Source: Candidatus Woesearchaeota archaeon (GTDB taxonomy: Archaea > Nanobdellota > Nanobdellia > Woesearchaeales > GCA-023898365). From it: a stretch of DNA of 64,000 bases. Below, piece after piece: positions 25,191 through 33,696 of the stretch. Location of the stretch: positions 744,001 to 808,000 of the forward strand of contig CP060219.1 in the NCBI GenBank assembly GCA_023898365.1, written 5' to 3'. The position numbers and the translations under genes were made by a program. The notes under the pieces were generated by a model. The model saw only the letters and a list, made by a program, of their open reading frames with translations. It did no database searches and was not told the DNA's origin. Within the stretch, counting starts at the first letter, position 1. Every line of letters begins with the position of its first letter.

Positions 25191-25769
25191 TTAATCTCCT
25201 TGTTTGTCTCCGCTGCTGCTCTTAGTTGATCCGCCCATGACCAGCCACATGATGCCGCCAAGAAGCACGAGAAGCACAACCGCCCCTCCTGATTCATTAC
25301 TCCAGATGCTTTTGATGAATCGACTGATGTAGTCCATCCATCCAACGGCATCAAGGAATATGACCAGGACTGCGATAAGTGCAAAGATTAGAAAGAATGT
25401 TTTTGTCCAACCTTCTAACGCAAACGATTTATCAGACCCATCGTGGGTGAGTGCCCCGTAGAGCAACATAAAGGCAAAGACGATGACAAGCACCAGGACT
25501 GTGCGAGAGAGCATGATGCTAATGTATTCAACAAGTTGCAAAGATGCAACAACAAAGAGCGCAATTGAAAACGCAATCATTGCGTTTAAGTTCTTTCTTG
25601 TGGTTGTCTCTGTTTTATCCGTATTTCTGTTCGTGAATGTTTCTTTCCCAAAGAACTGCGTCTTTTCAAGAAACGCATATACGAGAGTAAATATGACTAA
25701 GAAGGGGAGTACGACGTCGTACACACCAATGTCACTCATAAATTCTACGCCGCTTCGAAGCAAGCTCAC
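25191..25769 (-). CDS. Membrane protein, first of a related row
   Basis: A 192-residue membrane protein with five helices. The N-terminus MSLLRSGVEFMSDIG and the VVLPFLVIFTLVYAFLEKT helix match the other members. The second half is more divergent and the end is a Gly/Ser/Lys-rich tail. A TATA box (plus-strand tatataaat near 25804-25812) sits upstream, so this is the promoter-proximal gene of the four. Function unknown. Confidence 0.72.
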   Translation of the reverse strand: MSLLRSGVEFMSDIGVYDVVLPFLVIFTLVYAFLEKTQFFGKETFTNRNTDKTETTTRKNLNAMIAFSIALFVVASLQLVEYISIMLSRTVLVLVIVFAFMLLYGALTHDGSDKSFALEGWTKTFFLIFALIAVLVIFLDAVGWMDYISRFIKSIWSNESGGAVVLLVLLGGIMWLVMGGSTKSSSGDKQGD

Positions 25770-25956
25770 CGATCATTCACCCTGCTTTTTAAAGAGTAGC
25801 GCCATATATAAATCTTTTTGTTTTGACAAGGGATTTTACTTCGATCAAAGAAAGCGATGTGCAAAGAAGCTCTTAAACGGCTTTTTTTGTTCGCGTGAGA
25901 AAAAACTTTTTAAATGTGAGTTTTCTAAATGATTTTTGTAAGTGGTGAGAGCTTTC

Positions 25957-27171
25957 ATGGCAAAAAGAAAGAGAGGGGAGTTGGTAAAGGTTTGGGAGTA
26001 TGATGCGAAAGCTCCTCTCTTGTCTGCACCAACACCTGCTGTTCTCAATGATACGCGTGGCGTGATTATTGCAACTGCTGATGGTCATGTTCAGTTTGTT
26101 GACAAAGATGGAAAGCTCGTCTGGTCTTTTGCGGCTGTTGCGAAGGTTTCTGCGCAGGAAAGCATGTTTCTTGAGCAAGAAAAAGTGAATGCGATTATTG
26201 GCCCTCCTATTGTTGTTGATGTTAACGCTGATGGCAGTCCTGAAATAATTTTTGGCACTGAGCACGGCATGTTATACACGCTTGATTCTGATGGAAAAAA
26301 ACTTTGGGAGTTTGCAGCAAAAGGACCGATCAGATCGTCGCCTCTTGCTACTGATCTTACTGGTGATGAAGGATTAGAAATTGTGTTCGGTTCTTCAGAT
26401 AAGCATTTATACATATTAACAAATGAAGGAAAGCTCATCTCTCGCTACGCATATGATGTGGGAATTGAATCAACGCCTGCACGCATCGGAAGACAAATCA
26501 TATTTGGAGATAATGATGGCGTCGTTCATTCTCTTGGACCGAAAGGAGAAGATAATTGGACGTTTGAAACCGGAGCGCGCATCGTAACCGAACCTCTTAT
26601 TGTGCGTTTGCTCGATGACGAGTTCTACGTTCTTGTCGCTTCAACAAACGGCATTCTTTTCGCACTACATCTTTCCGGCGATTTGCTTTGGAAATTTGAA
26701 ACGGGTGGTGCTATTATTGGACAACCAGTAGTTCACGATCTTGATGGTGATGGCAAACCAGAAATTGTTGTGGGCTCGTGTGATAATTTTGTCTACGCAA
26801 TTAGAAATAATGGCGATTTGTATTGGTCGTACGAAACCAATTTTTGGATAGCGTCCTCTCCCATTGTTAAAGATCTTGATGGTGATGGCACGCCGGAAGT
26901 TATCGCGGGAAGTTACGATCATCATATTTATGTGCTTGCAACCGAAGGAAATTATAATTTAGATTATGTTCCCGGTATTGCAGGGGTAGTCAATCAAGCA
27001 TCCTATTATTCGGAAGTCATGACTGACGAACCTGGCACGATGGTTGCAAAGCTTATTTGGAAGTATAAAACCGAAGGCATGTTGGTTGGTGGCGTGTTTC
27101 TGCCCTATAACCATAATTTGGTAATGGCTTCAAAAAACGGTATAGTTACGGTGCTTGCGCATCGTGAATGA
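25957..27171 (+). CDS. PQQ/FG-GAP-type beta-propeller protein without signal peptide
   Basis: A 404-residue beta-propeller. About seven blades carry the KLxWxF/Y repeat end (KLVWSF, KKLWEF, DNWTF, DLLWKF, DLYWSY, KLIWKY). FG-GAP-like calcium loops alternate with them, such as DLDGDGKPEIVVGS and DLDGDGTPEVIAGS. Such proteins usually sit outside the cell, yet there is no signal peptide here, so it may be a cytoplasmic scaffold. ATG 25957 has a GGTGAG site. An in-frame GTG at 25942 is less likely. It is followed 15 bases later by a KaiC-like ATPase. Confidence 0.85.
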   Translation: MAKRKRGELVKVWEYDAKAPLLSAPTPAVLNDTRGVIIATADGHVQFVDKDGKLVWSFAAVAKVSAQESMFLEQEKVNAIIGPPIVVDVNADGSPEIIFGTEHGMLYTLDSDGKKLWEFAAKGPIRSSPLATDLTGDEGLEIVFGSSDKHLYILTNEGKLISRYAYDVGIESTPARIGRQIIFGDNDGVVHSLGPKGEDNWTFETGARIVTEPLIVRLLDDEFYVLVASTNGILFALHLSGDLLWKFETGGAIIGQPVVHDLDGDGKPEIVVGSCDNFVYAIRNNGDLYWSYETNFWIASSPIVKDLDGDGTPEVIAGSYDHHIYVLATEGNYNLDYVPGIAGVVNQASYYSEVMTDEPGTMVAKLIWKYKTEGMLVGGVFLPYNHNLVMASKNGIVTVLAHRE

Positions 27172-27186
27172 TGAGGTGAAGAGTTT

Positions 27187-28002
27187 ATGGTAGAACAAAT
27201 TGTTTCGAGTCCAGATGAAATTCGTAGAGTGAGAACCTACATTGAAGGGTTTGATGAGCATTTGCAAGGAGGAATTCCTCACGGGCATATTTCGCTTATC
27301 GCAGGAAGTGCGGGTACGATGAAGTCGTCCGTTTGCTTTAACATTTTGTATGGTGAAGCAGTAAATGGTCGCATCGGTTTGTATCTTTCTTTAGAACAGA
27401 GCCATCAATCTATCCTAAACCACATCATTAACATGGGATATAATCTTAACCTGGTTAATATTGTGGTCATAAAGGATCTTGCTGATTTCCAACAAGATGT
27501 TGCAAAGGTGAAGAACTCCCATGATAAAGGAACAATCATCATTGTAGATATTGGCGTTATTCGAAAAGAAGTAAAGGATGTAAAGATTGATGAGAATCGA
27601 AGTTGGCTTAATGTCATAAAGAATGTGGTTAAGACAGTAAAAGACACTGTCGGACTTGATGTGTTCACTCTTGATTCGATGAGCGCACTCTATGTCCTTA
27701 GCAGATTCAAGAATCCTCGCATCGAACTCTTTTACATTTTCGAGTTCTTACGTGATGCAGACGTAACATCGCTGCTCATCTCAGAAGCACCTTCTGACGG
27801 ATCCCGCTATGGAGAGTTTGATGAAGATTTCTTAAGCGACGGCATTATTCATTTGCGTCTTGCCGCGTTTCGTCGACGAATTGTTAGAGAAATATCTGTG
27901 GTAAAAATGCGTACGACGAAGACAAATAATGATTTGTTCAGTCTCGAATTTGAAGGTGGACGTTTTAAAGCAATGTACGGCGGACAGAATCCTCTGCTTT
28001 AG
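27187..28002 (+). CDS. KaiC/RadA-like RecA-superfamily ATPase
   Basis: A 271-residue single-domain ATPase. The start IEGFDEHLQGGIPHGHISLIAG leads into the Walker A variant GSAGTMKSS (about residues 39-47). A Walker B-like DVFTLDSMSALY (about 156-168) and a sensor-type region LLISEAPSDGSRYGE follow. Archaeal single KaiC proteins act as signalling or motor-assembly ATPases (FlaH is one example), not clocks. A GAGGTGAAG site precedes ATG. It is co-transcribed with the beta-propeller gene. Confidence 0.88.
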   Translation: MVEQIVSSPDEIRRVRTYIEGFDEHLQGGIPHGHISLIAGSAGTMKSSVCFNILYGEAVNGRIGLYLSLEQSHQSILNHIINMGYNLNLVNIVVIKDLADFQQDVAKVKNSHDKGTIIIVDIGVIRKEVKDVKIDENRSWLNVIKNVVKTVKDTVGLDVFTLDSMSALYVLSRFKNPRIELFYIFEFLRDADVTSLLISEAPSDGSRYGEFDEDFLSDGIIHLRLAAFRRRIVREISVVKMRTTKTNNDLFSLEFEGGRFKAMYGGQNPLL

Positions 28003-28012
28003 AGACCAAACC

Positions 28013-28021
28013 TTTTTAAAT
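28013..28021 (+). promoter_or_regulatory. TATA box of the 28044-32247 operon
   Basis: tttttaaat is centred 27 nt before ATG 28044, giving this three-gene set its own leaderless promoter behind the KaiC gene. Confidence 0.55.
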
Positions 28022-28043
28022 CTGTATTGACAGGGAATATTTC

Positions 28044-29627
28044 ATGGTAGATAGTGTGCTCGATCAATTAGAACGTCCTGATGAAGCAGCAAAGCTTCTT
28101 GTCAAGCACGGTTTCATCAAGAGCAGCCATATGAGCAAATACAAAAAGGATGATGCAAAAGGCTTCATGCTTACAAAAGAAGCAATAGAAAAATATTATC
28201 CTGGAAAATCTATCCTAGTCGATCCCGCACATGCTGATGAAGAAATTGATGAAGAAATTACAGTGCGCATGGCCGGTCAGTTCATGAAAACAGGGTATCC
28301 CAAACCCTACAAACGATGGCGACTATCTTTTGAAAGTATGAATGAAACACCTGAAGAAATGTATTACTGGGTGCTTGACCATTTGCGACTTGACGGAGGA
28401 TTTCCAAACTATATTAAGATAACTGATGTGATGAGTGCCTCTGAACAATCGACCTTGTTTGGTAATCACCAGCAAAAACTTGCCGCGCAGCAAGACCGCG
28501 CAGCAAATTATTTGCGAGGAATCAGTGAACTTATCAGAACACTCTTTACTATTGTCAGAGAAATTCGTGTCATCAAAGAACGTTTAATGATTTATGAAAA
28601 AGCACCAAAAGACAAGAACTACGATGTTACGCTGAAAGGAATTTATGTTGATTTTGCAGAAGGCGGCGCGCAAAATCCTTCAAGTGTGTTCGGTCTTGCA
28701 AACAAGGTGGGGTTCACGCTCCTTCCCGATGTGTTCTTTAACACCATGGTCTATGACGATAATCAATTGTCAAAAGCAATTGATGGAACAAAAAAAGACA
28801 ACGGCATGGAATTTAACGAACAATTCAAAAATACGGTGCGCAGAAAATTATCTTCCTACATTAATTGGAAGTTGCACACTGAAAAAGAACTTCATTCTCG
28901 TCAAAAATATCAACTCGCGTATTTGCGCCAACACTGGAATGTGATCAAGCTCTACGCGGATTGGCTTAAACCATACTTAAAAGTTTCACGTCGCATGCAA
29001 CAAAATCCTCGCCATCAAGACAGTGTTGATTTGATAGGTGCATTTCAAGGTGCGATGACTGATATCGAATTCTTAGCATACAAACCAGGAAAAGTTATGC
29101 CTGTCGTGCTTGCAACCTTTCATTATCGATCACGGCCAACCATGTCTTACCAGCAAGAATATCAGCGAGCAGCTGCATTCACAGGACGAGTCGATATGGA
29201 TCTTCGTGCTTATGGATGGACTGCTGATGATATCAAGAGTTATGTTCGTATGCGCCAAGAAGAAGATCTTGAGATACTGTCCTGGGCAGACAAAAACATT
29301 GAAGCGGCCATGGAGAGTTTTGGAGATGAACTACGCAATTACTTAGACGAAGCAGAAAATTTAGGAAAGAAAAAAGACGATGGGGATGCGTCAAAGAAAA
29401 AATCATCTAGTACAACAATTAATGTCCTTGAACCATTCATATCGCTCTTTGGCGGATTTGGAGAAATGGGAAAAATGGTTGGCAGCGTTTTTGCACCTTT
29501 CAAGCCAACAAAGAAAGCAAAAAGTTCAGGTTCTCCGGATCGTATCAAACCAGCAAAGATGGCATCAGGAGCAGCGTTTAATATGATCAAGTTCTACAAA
29601 AAAAGTCACGGCATGATGACGTGGTAA
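28044..29627 (+). CDS. Large protein of unknown function, operon gene 1
   Basis: A 527-residue soluble protein. N-terminal winged-helix-like part (residues about 1-60, with LTKEAIEKYYPGK), then a long, mainly helical body with WxxLHTEKELHSRQKYQLAYLRQHW-like helices (about 275-330), then a Lys/Ser-rich linker (about 445-462). The Gly/Phe-rich C-terminal segment may contact the membrane (FISLFGGFGEMGKMVG). No catalytic motif is visible and I do not know the family. The next gene starts two bases after its stop, so it works with that product. Confidence 0.7.
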   Translation: MVDSVLDQLERPDEAAKLLVKHGFIKSSHMSKYKKDDAKGFMLTKEAIEKYYPGKSILVDPAHADEEIDEEITVRMAGQFMKTGYPKPYKRWRLSFESMNETPEEMYYWVLDHLRLDGGFPNYIKITDVMSASEQSTLFGNHQQKLAAQQDRAANYLRGISELIRTLFTIVREIRVIKERLMIYEKAPKDKNYDVTLKGIYVDFAEGGAQNPSSVFGLANKVGFTLLPDVFFNTMVYDDNQLSKAIDGTKKDNGMEFNEQFKNTVRRKLSSYINWKLHTEKELHSRQKYQLAYLRQHWNVIKLYADWLKPYLKVSRRMQQNPRHQDSVDLIGAFQGAMTDIEFLAYKPGKVMPVVLATFHYRSRPTMSYQQEYQRAAAFTGRVDMDLRAYGWTADDIKSYVRMRQEEDLEILSWADKNIEAAMESFGDELRNYLDEAENLGKKKDDGDASKKKSSSTTINVLEPFISLFGGFGEMGKMVGSVFAPFKPTKKAKSSGSPDRIKPAKMASGAAFNMIKFYKKSHGMMTW

Positions 29628-29629
29628 CC

Positions 29630-30232
29630 ATGGAAGATCTTGAAGGCTTATCAACAAAAGAAAAACTTGAACTCTTGCGTAAACGACGTCAACGCGTAGA
29701 AAAAGAAGCAGAAGAGCGCATACAAAAAGAAAAAGAAGACGAAGAAAAGCAACTTAAAGCAATAGAAGAATTGCTTGCACGAACGGAAAAGGAAGCGCGA
29801 GAAGAACTCGAAGAACGACTTCGCGAAAGCGCATCTGAAGCGCCACTTGACGCACTTGAAGAAGAACTCATGCAGCAAACGCATGAAGACTATGAACAAA
29901 AAAAACCCGAAGAACCACCCGTTGTCGCCTATAACGAAGAAGGTTTTGGTACGCAAGATAAGTATGCGCCGCTCACGTCAGGCGGATCAGTTGGAGATTT
30001 TTTATCATTGCGAAAAGAAAGTCAATATCGCTCCTTAAGTGTCGAGGAACAAAGCTTCGTCTCACTCATGAGCTATCATGTCAATGTCTCAAACGCAGAG
30101 TTTTTAGGATCGCAAAAACAAGGCGGCATCGAAGAATTAGCATCGTATGCCACGCCCACTCTTAACGTTGAAGTGCTGCGCATGGTCGACGCGCCAAAAC
30201 AAAACGACGTGTACAAAACAGAAGACAAATGA
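29630..30232 (+). CDS. Coiled-coil protein of unknown function, operon gene 2
   Basis: A 200-residue protein. Residues 1-80 form a highly charged Glu/Lys/Arg coiled coil. A linker with EEPPVV follows, then a small mixed domain (about 110-190). ATG 29630 directly follows the upstream stop; an in-frame GTG at 29621 overlaps it. The 3' end overlaps the next gene by four bases (ATGA). It is probably an adaptor between the other two proteins of the operon. Family unknown. Confidence 0.68.
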   Translation: MEDLEGLSTKEKLELLRKRRQRVEKEAEERIQKEKEDEEKQLKAIEELLARTEKEAREELEERLRESASEAPLDALEEELMQQTHEDYEQKKPEEPPVVAYNEEGFGTQDKYAPLTSGGSVGDFLSLRKESQYRSLSVEEQSFVSLMSYHVNVSNAEFLGSQKQGGIEELASYATPTLNVEVLRMVDAPKQNDVYKTEDK

Positions 30233-32247
30233 TACATCAAGATGATTTGCCCGATAATATTTTTCGCGAACACCGCATAGAACAACCCATATTCTTAGAA
30301 GAAGACTTTACCAAAGGAGAAACAACTTTTGGACCAAAACAAATAGGAACAACCACCAACCCCATGGCAAGTCCTCTTGAATCATTCAAAGCAAAATTGC
30401 GCGAAGGAGTAGGAAAAATAGAATTTGGCTTTCTTGGTTCAGGAAAAACAAGCAGCCAACAACCTTCGCCAGAAGCAGTCAGCGCAGAAGAACGCTTAGC
30501 GCTTAGAAATTTAGTGCGTATCAACAAAGTGCGCACCTCAACACACGCCGCTGTCCACATGGGTGGACTCGGCGGATTCAACCCAGAATCAGGAAGCTTC
30601 TCAGACGCTGCACGTGGACGAACCCTTCGAGAAATCGAACGAGCAGTAGACTTCGCTGCTGACGCAACAGACGGCGGCGCCATCGTCTTTCACGTAGGAG
30701 AATTTACGCGGCCAGTAAGTGAAATCAAAGAAAAAACTGGTGACAAACTTTTCGAAACCTACGAAGACGAAGGGAAAACAGGACAAGAACTCATCGTTGA
30801 CACCACGACAGGAAAAGTCACGGGTCTACCAAAAGATCAACCAATCATTATTCCGAAGTGGACTTTGGCAAAAGATAAGGGGTTGAAGGTAGGTCAAAAA
30901 TACGAATCGGTAAATGGAGATCAAGTCGTTCTTCGAGAAGGAGACTACATTGATCAAATTGGAAGAATCATTCCAAGATATGATCTAAACAATTATGATA
31001 AACGTATTCCTGAAGGAGAGCTTAGCAAAGATAAGTACGAAACTGAAGAACTCAATTGGGAAAAACTAGGTAAGCGTGCCGAACAAGAAAATAAGTACAT
31101 TGCCCAATGGAATAAAGAACATCCTGATAAGCAAGTTGCAGAAGTAACTGCAGCGGTGCTTTTTGCTCGATTACAAAAAGAACAACAACTCCTTCAAGCA
31201 GAAGGACAAATTAATTATTATCAGCAAGGGTATGAAGGATACATAAGGCGATTGGAAGAAGAAAAGAAAATTCCTGAATATGAAAAAGAAATTGAAACAT
31301 TATCAAAAATTGTTCGTGACGAAAAGGTGCCTCAGAAAGATAGAGAAAACTATTATCAACGGTTGATTCAACTTCAGAATAGAGTGGATTCAATTCCAGA
31401 AGAAGTAAGGGATGCGCGACGTCACTTTAGTCACGCTCACGCATCAGTCACTGCTGCTACTGCTCAGCGTGAGCAGGCGAAAAAGGAGTGGAATGCATTA
31501 CAAGATCCTGAGACGTATGCAGTAAAGCGTGCTGCGGAAACCATTGCCAAAGTTGGTATGGAAACGTATTACAAAACAAAACAGATCAAACCAAAGGAAG
31601 CGTTTTTTGCAGCTCCTGAACATTGGGCGATTGAAAGTTTTGGTTCGCATCCTGAGGAACTCAAAAAATTGGTGCTTTCTTCTCGTGAACAAATGGTTAA
31701 GCAACTTGTCAAAACAGGTGTGAACGAAGAAGAAGCTAAGAAGCTTGCAAAAACACATATTAAGGCAACGATTGACACGGGTCATTTGAATATGTGGCGC
31801 AGTAGGTTTAAGCGCAATCCTGGCGAGTCCGCTGAAGATCGTGATAAGCGGTATCATAAATGGTATTTGGAACATATGGAAAAGCTTGCGAAGGAAGGCA
31901 TTGTTGGTCATGCGCACTTGGCTGATAATTTTGGGTGGGATGATGAACACTTAACTCCTGGTCAAGGTAATGCTCCTATTAAGGAGACGATGAAAATCTT
32001 TGAACGGTTTGGCATGAATGATACGGTTGTTGAACCGGGTAGTTTTAATCCGCTCACTGCCATGCCCGAAACGTGGCGTATGCTTGGCAGCCCTATTTAT
32101 GCTGTTTCTCAACCGGGGAGATCTTCGTGGCGCAGTATTTATCAGGCAGATTCAGGTTTTGGACGTGCTCCATCGCAATATATGCAAGGAGAGTATGTGC
32201 CCAGTAAAGAAAACTGGCAGTTATGGAGTCAGACTCCTTTGGAATAA
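30229..32247 (+). CDS. Xylose-isomerase-like TIM barrel split by a coiled-coil insert
   Basis: A 672-residue protein. The first barrel strands appear near residues 100-165 (STHAAVHMGGLGGF, GGAIVFHVGEF). The last strands come only after residue about 500: ATIDTGHLNMWRS (about 515-527), GHAHLADNFGWDDEHLTPGQGN (seen as HAHLADNFGWDDEH, about 562-575) and VVEPGS. The His/Asp pattern matches the metal site of AP-endonuclease-2/xylose-isomerase-type barrels. Between them sit a beta-rich block (about 190-250) and a long Glu/Lys coiled coil (about 270-420). The N-terminal 90 residues are polar. Substrate unknown; a phosphodiesterase or isomerase is possible. Confidence 0.72.
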   Translation: MIHQDDLPDNIFREHRIEQPIFLEEDFTKGETTFGPKQIGTTTNPMASPLESFKAKLREGVGKIEFGFLGSGKTSSQQPSPEAVSAEERLALRNLVRINKVRTSTHAAVHMGGLGGFNPESGSFSDAARGRTLREIERAVDFAADATDGGAIVFHVGEFTRPVSEIKEKTGDKLFETYEDEGKTGQELIVDTTTGKVTGLPKDQPIIIPKWTLAKDKGLKVGQKYESVNGDQVVLREGDYIDQIGRIIPRYDLNNYDKRIPEGELSKDKYETEELNWEKLGKRAEQENKYIAQWNKEHPDKQVAEVTAAVLFARLQKEQQLLQAEGQINYYQQGYEGYIRRLEEEKKIPEYEKEIETLSKIVRDEKVPQKDRENYYQRLIQLQNRVDSIPEEVRDARRHFSHAHASVTAATAQREQAKKEWNALQDPETYAVKRAAETIAKVGMETYYKTKQIKPKEAFFAAPEHWAIESFGSHPEELKKLVLSSREQMVKQLVKTGVNEEEAKKLAKTHIKATIDTGHLNMWRSRFKRNPGESAEDRDKRYHKWYLEHMEKLAKEGIVGHAHLADNFGWDDEHLTPGQGNAPIKETMKIFERFGMNDTVVEPGSFNPLTAMPETWRMLGSPIYAVSQPGRSSWRSIYQADSGFGRAPSQYMQGEYVPSKENWQLWSQTPLE

Positions 32248-32292
32248 TTTTATAAAGTTCATGTGCATTATTTTTTGTTACGAGGTGGGTTT

Positions 32293-33081
32293 GTGAAGCG
32301 ATCTATGCATACAACGGCGCATAAACATGATAAGGAAGCTATTACGCTTGCGTATGAATTTGCAAAACACTTACATCGTGAAGTGCATGATTTTGTAAAG
32401 GCCATTGTGCTTTTTGGTTCTCAAGCAAAATCAAACAAGCCCGGTCATGACATTGACCTTCTCATTGTTGTTGATGATGTTGCGGTGCATATTGATGATG
32501 AAACTGCAGAAGCCTATCGCATTATTGTTGAAAAAATTATGCTCAAAGTTAGTAAACGTTTGCATGTGACTACTTTGCGTTTTACTTCCTTCTGGGAATA
32601 TGTGCGAAGCGGTGATCCTGTTGCTATGAACATGCTGCGCGATGGGTTACCCTTAATTGACACGGGTTTTTTTGAACCTTTGCAACTCTTACTCAAACAG
32701 GGAAGAATATTTCCAAGTGAAGAAACAATGTGGTTGTACTTGCAACGCGCAAAAAACAGTTTGCAAAATTCTCAAAAACGTATTGGCGGCGCACTTGTTG
32801 ATTTGTATTGGGGGGTTGTTGATGCAGCCCACGCAGCGCTTATGCGACTCAATGTTTCTCCCCCTTCACCTCTGCACATTCCTGCATTGCTTGAAAAAGA
32901 AATGGTGGCAAAAAGTTACTTAACAAAGGCAGATGTTGAGCTTTACAAAACGTTGTATGCTATTTCAAAACGTGTTGAACAAGGAAGAAATGATTTTCGC
33001 TCATCAGATTTTGAAGAATTATCACATAAAGCAAAACTCTTTGTTGAAAAAATTGATCACTTTCTTAGCGGAAGACCTTGA
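32293..33081 (+). CDS. MNT-type nucleotidyltransferase fused to a HEPN-like domain
   Basis: A 262-residue protein. The N-terminal half has the minimal nucleotidyltransferase signature IVLFGSQAKSNKPGHDIDLL (GS near residues 43-44, then D-I-D). The C-terminal half is a helical bundle of HEPN character. Separate MNT and HEPN genes often form toxin-antitoxin pairs in which MNT adenylylates the HEPN RNase. Here both are on one chain, and the usual Rx4-6H of an active HEPN RNase is not clear. The start is GTG 32293 behind GAGGTGGG. Confidence 0.78.
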   Translation: MKRSMHTTAHKHDKEAITLAYEFAKHLHREVHDFVKAIVLFGSQAKSNKPGHDIDLLIVVDDVAVHIDDETAEAYRIIVEKIMLKVSKRLHVTTLRFTSFWEYVRSGDPVAMNMLRDGLPLIDTGFFEPLQLLLKQGRIFPSEETMWLYLQRAKNSLQNSQKRIGGALVDLYWGVVDAAHAALMRLNVSPPSPLHIPALLEKEMVAKSYLTKADVELYKTLYAISKRVEQGRNDFRSSDFEELSHKAKLFVEKIDHFLSGRP

Positions 33082-33100
33082 ATAACAAAACCAGATTCTT

Positions 33101-33676
33101 TCACTCTCTTTCTCTGTAGCGATATACTGCTTTGCGGATGGCAAGATCTCCAGCGTTTGTGCGAAATCGTCGATTGAATTCTTCGGTGATGCGCAGTATG
33201 TCTCTGCGGTTGTTACCTATAGCATACTCAGGATCTTCTGCTCGTTCTCGAACAAACGCGATGCGAGTTGGTGTCCAGTTGAGATATCCTCTTGCTTGAT
33301 GTCCTTTTTTTCCAAATTCAGACATTTTTTCTGGATGTCGCTTTTTATAGTCTGCAAGATGACGAGAAACTTTTTTGCCGGTTGCCTGCGCAACACGTTC
33401 ATTTGCCAGTGCTCGTTCTTCGTCGGTGAGAAGGCCTTTGTACGGAGTTCTTCTTCCTTTGCGAAAACTCCCATCGTATCCTCGTAAAGCAAATTTCACG
33501 GCGGAACACGCAAGAGGAAAATTAACTTGATATGTATCGGTGAGTCCAAGAATGTTTACTATTTCTCCACTTGAAAACCCTGCAACTTTCATATCGCCAA
33601 CAAGAGGAAACGTGTCTGCAATTCTTTTTCCGATTCCGATCGCTTTGTTAATGGCAAATATTTGTTCAAGTTCCAT
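33101..33676 (-). CDS. Predicted DNA-binding protein with two helix-turn-helix-like regions
   Basis: A 191-residue basic protein. One helix-turn-helix-like segment lies near residues 30-50 (VAGFSSGEIVNILGL). A central basic region has YKKRHPEKMSEFGKKGHQ, and a second possible helix-turn-helix lies near the C-terminus (ILRITEEFNRRFRTNAGDLA). No membrane helix. It starts 21 bases after the CDC48 gene on the same strand, so it is probably in the same transcript. The family is not named to my knowledge, and the DNA-binding call is inference. Confidence 0.55.
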   Translation of the reverse strand: MELEQIFAINKAIGIGKRIADTFPLVGDMKVAGFSSGEIVNILGLTDTYQVNFPLACSAVKFALRGYDGSFRKGRRTPYKGLLTDEERALANERVAQATGKKVSRHLADYKKRHPEKMSEFGKKGHQARGYLNWTPTRIAFVRERAEDPEYAIGNNRRDILRITEEFNRRFRTNAGDLAIRKAVYRYRERE

Positions 33677-33696
33677 ATTGCATAGAAAAAACTCTT

